Origin: Roseateles sp. YR242
GTDB taxonomy: Bacteria; Pseudomonadota; Gammaproteobacteria; Burkholderiales; Burkholderiaceae_C
Direction: 5' to 3'
Assembly: GCF_900109745.1 (NCBI RefSeq)
Contig: NZ_FOAV01000005.1
Location: 186,001-250,000, forward strand
Length of the DNA stretch: 64,000 nt
Made by a program: the position numbers and the translations under genes. How positions within the stretch are numbered: position 1 is the stretch's first letter; every line of letters starts with the position of its first letter. A model generated the notes under the pieces. It was not told the origin of the DNA and did not search any database. It was given only the letters and a program-made list of their open reading frames with translations. Shown here piece after piece: positions 8,284-17,400 of this stretch.

Positions 8284-9972
8284 GAGGCTGTGTGAAAACC
8301 CTCCTTGGAACGCGCGCGCCACTGCCTAGATTGTGGTGACACCACTCTCGGGCTGGGACATGAAGCGATTCATCGAGGGAGAAGATCGGCACCAGGTCAC
8401 GCTGCTGCCTGAGTGCCTGGACGACTTCATTACCGCAGATAGCACGGTCAGGGTCGTGTACGCCTTCATCGACGAACTGGACCTTGTGGTTCTGGGCTTC
8501 GATGGGGCGAACCCAGCAGCAACGGGCCGGCCCTCGTATCACCCGTCGGTGCTCTTGAAGCTGTACCTCTACGGCTACCTCAACCGCATCCAGTCCAGCC
8601 GACGCCTGGAGCGCGAATGCCAGCGCAATGTCGAGTTGATGTGGCTGACGGGCAGGCTGTCGCCTGACTTCAAGACGATCGCGGACTTCCGCCGCGACAA
8701 CGGCAAGGGCATTCGCAACGTCTGCCGTCGCTTCGTGATGCTGTGCCGAGAGCTGAAACTGTTCACCGAAGCGGTCGTTGCCGTGGACGGTAGCAAGTTC
8801 AAGGCGGTCAACAACCGGGAGCGCAACTACACGCCGGGCAAGATCGAGCGTCGTGAGCGTGAGTTGGAGGAGAGCATCCAGCGCTACCTCGATGCACTCG
8901 ATACGGCCGACAGGACGCAGCCCGTGGAGATGCAGGCCAAGACAGCACGCCTACAGGGAAAGATCCAGAAGATGCGCCAGCGCGTGCAGGAGCTGCAAGC
9001 CGTGAAGGAACAGCTGCAGGCCACGCCTGATCACCAGCTCTCAAAGACTGACCCCGATGCACGCGCCATGACCACCTACAGCGCCAAAGGCACGGCCATG
9101 GTGGGCTATAACGTGCAGACGGCCGTCGACACCAAGAACCACCTGATCGTTGCTCACGAAGTGACGAATACCGGCAGCGACCGGGCCCAGCTCTGCGCAA
9201 TCGCCGTAGCCGCGCAAGAAGCCATGGGCAAGCGCCGCCTGACGGCCATTGCTGATCGCGGCTACTACAGCAGCTCGGTGCTCAAAGCGTGTGAAGAGGC
9301 TGGCGTTGCAGCGGTGGTCCCCAAGCCCATGACGTCCAACGCGCGGGCAGAGGGTCGATTCGACAAGACAGACTTCATCTACATCGCGCGGGAAGACCAA
9401 TACCAATGTCCCGCAGGGCAGCGCGCCATACACCGCTTCAGCCGAGAAGAGGATGGACTGCCGATCCGCATCTATTGGTCCAGCGCTTGCCCGGCATGCC
9501 CGATGAAAGCTCAATGCACGACCAGCGAGTACCGGCGCATCAGGCGATGGGAGCACGAAGAGGTCGCAGAGCGGGTACAGCAGCGACTGGACCGCATGCC
9601 GAATGCAATGACGGTGCGCAAGCGCACCATCGAACACGTCTTCGGAACCCTCAAGCATTGGATGGGCTGGACGCACTTCCTGATGCGTGGCATCCAGAAC
9701 GTAGCCACCGAGATGAGCTTGAGCGTGCTGGCCTACAACTTCAAACGGGTGCTGAGCATCCTCGGGTTCGAAAAGACCAAGCGGGCGATGAGGCTGCTGG
9801 GGGCCTGAGCCCCTCTTCTATCGCTGTGGCGGGCCGCGCATGGACCTCCAACCCGCTCGTTCGCACCCCCAGAATGCCGGAGTGCCCTCGAGCCTGATCG
9901 CACCGCCGAATTCGCCGCGCAACCTAACAACTGATGACCGATGAGACCGCCGAGGAGTTCTCACACAGCCTC
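8284..9972 (+). mobile_element. IS1182-family insertion sequence, intact
   Basis: The element is 1689 bp. Its left end, starting GAGGCTGTGTGA at 8284, matches the reverse complement of the right end (9957-9972) at 15 of 16 positions. The bases GCTG flank both ends (8280-8283 and 9973-9976), consistent with a 4-bp target duplication. It contains one complete transposase gene. It inserted between the DUF4242 gene and the low-GC immunity region without breaking a recognisable gene. Confidence 0.85.
8360..9808 (+). CDS. IS1182-family transposase
   Basis: This 482-residue DDE transposase begins MKRFIEGEDRHQVTLLPECL. It has an N-terminal DUF772-type segment (RPSYHPSVLLKLYLYGYLN), a first catalytic Asp in VAVDGSKFKAV, a coiled-coil insertion (about residues 170-225), a second Asp in TAIADRGYYS, a Cys-rich patch (CPAGQ, CPACPMKAQC), and the C-terminal Glu in RTIEHVFGTLKHWMG. 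Length and motifs are complete, with no frameshift. The ATG at 8360 follows GGGCTGGGAC rather than a clear ribosome-binding site. The element probably remains able to move. Confidence 0.95.
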   Translation: MKRFIEGEDRHQVTLLPECLDDFITADSTVRVVYAFIDELDLVVLGFDGANPAATGRPSYHPSVLLKLYLYGYLNRIQSSRRLERECQRNVELMWLTGRLSPDFKTIADFRRDNGKGIRNVCRRFVMLCRELKLFTEAVVAVDGSKFKAVNNRERNYTPGKIERRERELEESIQRYLDALDTADRTQPVEMQAKTARLQGKIQKMRQRVQELQAVKEQLQATPDHQLSKTDPDARAMTTYSAKGTAMVGYNVQTAVDTKNHLIVAHEVTNTGSDRAQLCAIAVAAQEAMGKRRLTAIADRGYYSSSVLKACEEAGVAAVVPKPMTSNARAEGRFDKTDFIYIAREDQYQCPAGQRAIHRFSREEDGLPIRIYWSSACPACPMKAQCTTSEYRRIRRWEHEEVAERVQQRLDRMPNAMTVRKRTIEHVFGTLKHWMGWTHFLMRGIQNVATEMSLSVLAYNFKRVLSILGFEKTKRAMRLLGA

Positions 9973-10079
9973 GCTGGAAAGCCGACGTACCGCCCCCAAA
10001 CGAATCGGGGCACTAAAGGGGTAGGCTCCAGGCGTTCTGGCTTGTCCGATTAAGTCAGCTTTCGCTGGGCCTTCGCCAC

Positions 10080-10310
10080 CTACTCCAAGACATAGCTTAC
10101 CGGCGGATTATCAAAGCCATCCCAGAATGCCCAGAGCCTTCCACACCGTGGGCACCTCAAGATGCTCCTCATGCTGCGATACAGCTGCTCCGAGTCAATC
10201 TGACCGGAATAGGCATCATATTCCCGATCGGAGATCGTCAACCACTCAATAGGGTTTGGAATATCGCCATAGCCGAGCTTCTCTCCACAATGGCAAAGGA
10301 TAGCTGGCAT
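10080..10310 (-). CDS. Small zinc-ribbon hypothetical protein, possible orphan immunity gene
   Basis: This 76-residue protein has two cysteine pairs, CHCGEKL near the N-terminus and CPRCGRLWAFW near the C-terminus, that could form a zinc ribbon. It has no signal peptide or membrane segment. It is low in GC compared with the chromosome and is the last of three small genes downstream of the Rhs toxin gene on the same strand. That position is typical for immunity genes left behind when a toxin tip is exchanged. I do not recognise the family. Its start codon lies in one arm of a long imperfect inverted repeat (10305-10316 and 10362-10374). Confidence 0.6.
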   Translation of the reverse strand: MPAILCHCGEKLGYGDIPNPIEWLTISDREYDAYSGQIDSEQLYRSMRSILRCPRCGRLWAFWDGFDNPPVSYVLE

Positions 10311-10411
10311 ATCAATACGTCAGAAAAGTGACGATATCGTAAATATCGGCGACACCGCCCGATTGATATGGCCAAGCGAACTCCCCAGCCTTACACGAAC
10401 ATCGAGCCAAT

Positions 10412-10934
10412 TCAGCACTTTCTCGTGTAGCAGGGAATTGCAGGGGCTTGCCAAGCCATCACACCGGGATGTGCGGCCAGAATATCAGTCGAACTTACCA
10501 CAGCATCATCTGGATCGAACGCCATGACCGCTGCTTTCATGATCCGTTCAAGCAGTTCAACCGTAGGCTTCTTCGCCGCCACATCGAAGGACAATACCGC
10601 ACAATTTCGGATGACAGGACTGTATGCGCCACAGGTGATCGACACAGATTCCGCGGTTTCGCCAACCCGCCCGTTCCAAGCAGTGAAATCAAAACCAAGC
10701 TCAGCAATGTCGTCGCCGCCAACATCGCGCCGATTTGATTTCTGAAGCTTTCCAGCCCATCTGAACTGCATGGTAATTCGACTAGCGGCGCTCTTTTTGA
10801 ACGCACCTTTTAAGCCATCGAGACAGCTATGGGGCGACGTTTGCAATCTCGCCCATAAAAATCGACAAACGTCTCGCACTTGCCTGCCTCGTTTCCTCTC
10901 TTTGCCCCCAATAGACGCCCACAAAGTAACTCAC
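10412..10934 (-). pseudogene. Decayed Imm52 immunity gene (in-frame stop plus frameshift)
   Basis: Joining two frames gives a protein with the Imm52 pattern. It starts at GTG 10934 after AAGGAAA, reading SYFVGVYWGQREETRQASARRLS, and continues ...RWLK/GAFKKSAAS, NRRDVGGDDIAELGFDFTAWNG, SITCGAYSP, and a tail with MAFDPDDAVVSS. The frame has a TAG at 10827-10829 after IANVAP and needs a one-base shift at an A-run near 10808-10811 to reach the downstream frame. Neither open part alone (10827-11063 or 10412-10924) is a full Imm52. It lies between the live immunity gene and the zinc-ribbon ORF, in the same direction. The remaining 10935-11126 holds nothing I can identify. Confidence 0.72.
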
Positions 10935-11126
10935 CGAAATTTCCTTATGGGCATGGATGATGTCAACACACACAAAACTCCTCACTGCTAGAATAATGCT
11001 CTTGTAGAGTTTGCCGCTCACTCGACCAAACGCCCCTACAGCTTGAATTTTGGCTCTTCCCAACGATTAACGGCGAAGCGGATATATCAAACCCTTCCCA
11101 AAACAAGTAACACACTGCCGCGGTTA

Positions 11127-11495
11127 TTATGTACCCAGCCAGGCTTCTGCATGACTCCGAGACTTTGGACCTAGTAACAAGGAAATTTCCGCCCAGTATC
11201 CATCCGCCTGAACGGCTCGCGCCGCGAGCGCTTCGATCAGCCCTGTCGCGACAGCAGTCACCAACATATCATCACCGCTTTCCATGCCTTGCTCTATTAA
11301 CAAAAACACCCGAGAATTAAATTCCCGCCGATTGCTGGAAAAACATTCCGCCATTTTATCCCCAAAAGCCGCAAAGAGCGTTGTTAAGGGCGGGCTCTCC
11401 GGCCGCCAATATTCAACAACTTCCTGATATGTAGTCCGCATATCATCAGAAGTCATAATCAACAGATTAACAAAATCATCGCAATTATTCATCAT
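11127..11495 (-). CDS. Probable cognate immunity protein for the Rhs toxin
   Basis: This 122-residue, mostly helical acidic protein starts at ATG 11495. The ATG overlaps the TGA stop of the Rhs gene (ATGA, stop at 11492), so the pair is translationally coupled. It has no signal peptide and would act in the cytoplasm. The central part (FAAFGDKMAECFSSNRREFN) and the C-terminal part (YWAEISLLLGPKSRSHAEAWLGT) resemble small proteins commonly found after Rhs genes (DUF7674-like by my recollection). The function is assigned from position and coupling, not from a known structure. Low GC matches the toxin tip. Confidence 0.75.
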   Translation of the reverse strand: MMNNCDDFVNLLIMTSDDMRTTYQEVVEYWRPESPPLTTLFAAFGDKMAECFSSNRREFNSRVFLLIEQGMESGDDMLVTAVATGLIEALAARAVQADGYWAEISLLLGPKSRSHAEAWLGT

Positions 11496-14400
11496 TGACC
11501 TTTCAAGGCATTTTGCATATCTATAATCAAGTGCTCCGCCGCAGCTCTATCACTAGGGTGGGCAGCGGGATTATTCTTAAGCCAATATCCCAGTGAACGA
11601 ATAGCCTCTGTGGCTTTTTGAGAGTGGAATGACCCACCAACACGCTCACCTGTCGCAAGCTCGTGCCGAACAGCCGCTGCGGTGCTACCACTCCCCACTT
11701 TAGCATTTTCTCGATAAAGCGGATTAATGAGTTTCTTCAGCACTGGATCGGAAACCACTGGCTTGCTCATGGCGGCACGCAGCTCATTCTTGTAGGCCTC
11801 ATGAGTTATAAAATTTGAGGCGACTCCGCAGACACATTCATTGTGAACAAGTGCAAACGTATCTCCCGCAAAATAGGTATGATTATCTGCAACCGACAGG
11901 TTGTATGTCAGCTCAGTTCTATCTAGCGACGCAATTTCTAAAACCGTGACCGGAATGCGGGCGAAAGTTCCGATTCGCATGCCTGCCACAAGCTTTAGTG
12001 ACTCAACCCATCCCTGACCCTCCACCCAAAAAGGATGGTTATCCGTGACCTCCATATCAGTCTGCTGACCATTGGGGGCCCGCAAGGTCAACCGATACAA
12101 TGGGCGACCGGGATTGAGCAATACCGCAACCACAGGTTTAAGCTCAAATGCACCGGAGGTCTCGTTCAGCGACTGAACCAAAGTCCCCTCCACCACATCT
12201 CGAATCGGCATAGGCCCTGCAGCCGACAGAATTAGCGTATTCCCGGAGAAGCAGCAGCAAGTTTGCAGAGCTTTAGATAAAAGCCCCCCTTCGGCTTCAA
12301 AACCAACCGTTCCAAACATTGAACCCACCGCCACTTTCGCAATTCGGAGCGCCCATCCTCCAAGCATATTTGCGGCGATATCCTTGTCAAAATTCTCCAG
12401 CCCCTGCTCCTGCGCTTTTTCTATTACTCTATAGAGATAAAGCTCTCTTTGTTCTTGGCAAGATATTCTCACCTCAGAACATGTGGACGGATCTTCACCA
12501 GTCGTATTAAGAATCCTCTCAGCCTTCGACATTTTCGACACGGATTCTTTAACGGCAGTATCTTTTGCGCCGACGCTATATGCAGAAACTGGCCCAACTT
12601 CAACACTTCCTTTTTTCTTCCTGACACAGTCCGCATCGCACTCACCATCCGGTGGTTCACTGGAATTTGTACTTTTCTCCGCGCGATTGTCAAAAGCAAT
12701 TCCAGTTATCTGACCCGGAATACGTTTTTTTGTAGAGGAGGTCGAAGTCTCGGCTTCTGCAACTTGAGCAAATCCGCTTGGGTCCGTATAGCTAGTAGGA
12801 TTATTCAATACATAGCTAAATCTATTAAGGTTTTGCCCATTACTTGGATCCGGGACGGTGGGATCAGCGCTCATGAAACGAGATAGGAGCGGATCATAGA
12901 CCCGACCATTCATATGGATTAAACCTACGACATCCAAATGCTCGTGGCCGGTATAGCCGAAACGATAGTCTTTCGAGCCCGCAGCCAAGTTGTCGCTACC
13001 ATCCCCATTCCGCCTTTGACCCCACACGTCATAGAACTGCCGCTCGACGACGTCACCAACCTCATTGGTAATCGCGACGGTCGATCCAAGTCGATCCTTC
13101 TGGAAATACCGGATTTGTCGACTCAGGCCCGACGGCACCGTTACGTCGGCGACGGTTCCCAGATACCGCTCCGTCAGGATGACGCCTTGGGCAAGATATG
13201 TCCTAACTAGGGTGAGGTTCTCAGACGAGCGAGTTTCCTTCTCGACGCCTCCGCCGTACCAAATGGTGGTAATGCCAGCATTGGTGCCACTCGAAATCGT
13301 TGCAGTTTGCTTCACACGCTGCAATTCCGGACCATAGATGAACTGGTCAGTAGCCGCACTCGTGGTCGCGGTACCCGGCCCTGTTCCCGGAGACTTCTTT
13401 ACGAGTATGGGCAAGCTGTTTGAGCTCCACGTCACCTCGCGACCAAGTCCCTGCTCCAAGTTCCCATTAGCGTCGTAGACAAAAGTGGGGTTGACTTGCC
13501 CCGCAACGGTGCCCGTGACGGTTGTCAAGGCGTGGGGGCGCACGCTGTTCAATCCGCTCGCTGGATAGTTAAATATCCCGACGCCACCCTTTGTACGGAT
13601 ATTCCCAATGTCGTCATAGGAAAATTCCCGGACTGCTTGCCCCAGCACTTGACTTGATTTGATGCGATTCAAGTCGTCATAGCCAAACGACTCTTGCAGC
13701 AATCCGCCTGCGTCATTCCACTGTGCCCGATACGTCAGGTTGCCAACGGCATCAAAAAGGTAAGTGTCGTTCTGAACTGAAGTGTCAGGATTACCTTCAG
13801 AATCGGGGCGACCCGCCAGGACGTACTGCAGCCGGGCGTCAGAACCCCGATACACCCATTTCGTCTTTACTCCATTGCCATGGGTCTGAAGCAGCAACCG
13901 ATCCAAAGCATCCATGGATTCGGCCTTCCAGACCACGACCCCACCAGTCGACAGCGTCGAAAGATAGCCCTGTGAGTTGTACCCGTAACTCACAGCGATT
14001 CCGGACCCACTCCCCGCGGCACCTCCCTTCGGCTGCCGTCGATACTGCTGAGTATCTATACGCCCCGTTCCTGCCTGATAGGTAGTTTCTACTACATAGT
14101 CGATATCCAGGCGTTCGGTCGTCCGCAATGATCGGCCGATGCTGTCGTACTCTTGCAGTCGTTGGTAGTCCTTCGTCGCTTCTGAGAGGGTGTAGGCTTC
14201 AGCAAGCTTCCCTATGCCATTTACAGCAGTATCAAAAACCCATCTTGCGTCTTGATCACCGCTCAGGCGCTGTACCACTCGCCCAAGCCCGTCATAGCGC
14301 AATCGCTGAATTTGTCCCTTCGCATCCGTCTGCCGCCGCAATTCTCCCAAAGCATTTATCTGGTATGACCAGGTTCCTAGATCAGGGTCAGACAACTGCA

Positions 14401-17400
14401 CTTTTCGACCCAAGGTGTCAAAAGTCACCGCGATAACGTTACTAGAAGGGTCGGTTACTCTGGCAAGAGCGCCAAACGGTTCATAAGCATAGGTCGTCTG
14501 CTTGCCATACGCATCTTGGCTAAGTGCGAGCTTGCCCAGGCCATTCGACTCCTCTGTTCTCTTCTGGCCTAATTCATTGGTCGTGACCGTGCGGGCGCCG
14601 GAATACTCCACGGTAGAAACACCGGTTGGCCCCGTGGTTGTAGTCAGGCGGCCTAGATCGTCATAATCAAAATTTGTCCAAACTGCTGCTTCTCCACTAA
14701 AGCGGGTGCGAGCCTTTCGACGCACATTACCTTTACCATCATATTCCCGCTCTCCAATACGAATCCGGCCATCAAAGCCCGGACTAGTCCACTGAATCGA
14801 CCGACCTAAGGCATCCCAATAAATCGAGACCGAGGGCGCCAAAAGGCTTCCATTTACGGTGAACTGTTGCGCGGTAGATACCATTTTTGCCGCGCCACAG
14901 GAGGTGGCACATGCAGCAAGTTGTGTAGTCGAGAAAGTTCCGTCAGCACGAGTTTCTTTGAGGAGCCGGCCAAAGCCATCATAAATATGCGATACCCCGA
15001 CGTTGTTTGGGTCTCTCACCAACGTTGGCAAACCGCTCCGGTCATCCGTCTCTTGATTAGTTGCGTGACCAGCAGAATTAATAGTTCTGACCACAAACCG
15101 GTAACGATCATCGTATTCGATCCGCTCTAACTGACGTGTTCGAGTCGTAGCATCCTCGCTCCAGTCGGAAACACCGGAAGCCAGCTCTTGCCATTGAATA
15201 TTCGTGCCAGCAACCACACCCGCCACCGAATTAGCACGAATCTTTGTCAATACAGATTTGAGTGCACCGGACGTATCCGTTGCCTCTGTTGTCTCTGTTT
15301 CCTGCTCTCCGTAGCTGTTGTAGGTGTAATCTTTTCTGCGACTCACATCAGAGAAGCCAGGCGCCGACCGTCTGATCACCACGGACCTGTGCTGACCGAT
15401 CAGCCAGTTAGTCTCATCGTTCTCAATCTCGGAGATGGAAACCTCACTGAAGGTTTCGCCGCGAGCCGATGAAACCGTCTTCGTGTGAGACCACTCCGTA
15501 CCAAACGAATCGACCAAAACACCGCTTAATTGGGTGCTCAGGACAACACGGCCCGAATTGAGCTCTCGGACGGTGTCAACCTTTCCGCTGACATAGGGCG
15601 AATGCACTGCAGGGTTGTCGCCGGACGCATTTGCCGTGATCAAATCTGTCCAATTTGTGGTGGAACGCTGCAACTCAACCTGCGTGGGAATATGCACCTG
15701 GGATTCCACGACCTTCTGGCCGATACACGGGAAGGTCTGAGATAGTTCAGTCCGCGTTACGACGTTCTTCACCTCGTCGTGAGCCTCCAGCCAACGAAAG
15801 CCGAGAGATCCTCGAGATGCATCCCACCTGGAGCCGCCATACCGATAATTTGCGTTCTGTGTGCCTCCCGTTCCCAGGCCATCATCGCGATAGATCTTTT
15901 TGACGACCATCGCGCCGCCAAGGACATCACGTACCGGATAGACCGCGCCGGTGTCCGGCACATAAACGGCTGGATTTCGCATGCTGTCATAGTCGATGCG
16001 AGTCACATTACCTAGGCCATTGGTGACCTTGATCAACAGATCCGGCGTTACCGGATTACCAAGCTGCACAGTCCACTGGTCTGTAGTGCGGGAATGCATG
16101 GCCAAGTCCATGTGGCCGTCACCATTGAAATCAGCATACTTGGTGTCGATCGTGCTACCCGCCGGCTTATTAAGCGCGTAGTCATCACATCGTGCTCCCG
16201 CGCTACCGAGCTGGCAGACCCGGCCACCACTGATGCCATCAGGGAAACCGTCGCCATCGACGTCCGACAGTGCGCTGAACGCATAGTCGCTTCCCCGCGC
16301 CGGTGTCGGCATGGCTCTGCAGTCCAAACCATCCCCGATGGATCGACAAACCTCCGCCTGAACCGGCCCACGGTTGTTAACGCAAAAACCCGCGTTGTTT
16401 TCCACAATCGCACACTGCTCGGCACCATATTTCTTGCCCATATGGATGAGCACCACATCGGCGTAGCCGTCTACCCCATCGTTATTGAGCTGGCCGGTCA
16501 TAGGGCCACGAATGGCGGTCTTCAGAACGGGCTCAGAAATGGCGGTCTGCACACCCTTGCACGAGATTCCTGATGGAGTGATCTGACAGTATTTGTGAAC
16601 CCAGCCATCAACAGCGAGGTTCCCCTGCGTAATGAATTTACCGATACGCCCAGAGCCGTCGAAATCGCCATCGCGCGTCAGCTTGCAATCGTTCGGGTCG
16701 GCCCCCTCGCCCGACTCGCAGAACATCCCCGATCCCAACGCATCCCAGTCTTCTCCAGTCGGAGTGGGAAGTTGAGAACAAGAGAAGCCCGCCCCTTCAG
16801 AGCGGCACCAGAAGATCTTGCTGCCGGAAAGCTGCGTGATCAGGACATCATCCTTGCCATCAGCGTCGAGGTCTGAGATCTGGCCGGTACCCGTCGGCCC
16901 TGTCCAGTTGACGCAACTGAAACGGTCTTTCAGAGAGGTGCAGATGTTCCAGACGCCGGTCTCCGCCGTGGTCGGAGCAGGCGGAATGAGCAGATCCGCT
17001 GCCCCGTCTCCATTGAAATCACCCGTCAGCGCGGTACGCGATGTCCCCAGCCCGTTCCATGTCGAACTGCAGGAGAACGAGGAGCCTGTTGAAAGACAGA
17101 CGGTCCACGCGCCCTCTGTCACAGCGGCCGCGACGTCCGTCATGCCATCGCCGTTGAAATCAGCAAAAACTGCGTTCTGCTGGACCTTGGCAATAGCCTC
17201 CTGCAGCTTACCCGTCTGAGTTCGCTCCTCGCTGGTCAGGCCAAGATCCGGCCCACCCCAAACGCCGCTGCCTGGCCCGTTGAACGAGTTATCCGCCTCC
17301 GTCCGTTCGCTGTACTGGAACGTCGTCGCTGGCATGCACTGATAAAGGCTGTTCGCGTCCTTGGCCAAACGCGCGCAATCTTGAATCGTCTCGACCAGGC

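Noticed and set aside
10935-11126. A possible toxin tail between the live immunity gene and the Imm52 remnant.
   Set aside because: Six-frame reading by eye gave no stretch resembling a toxin or immunity family; left as unassigned low-GC sequence.
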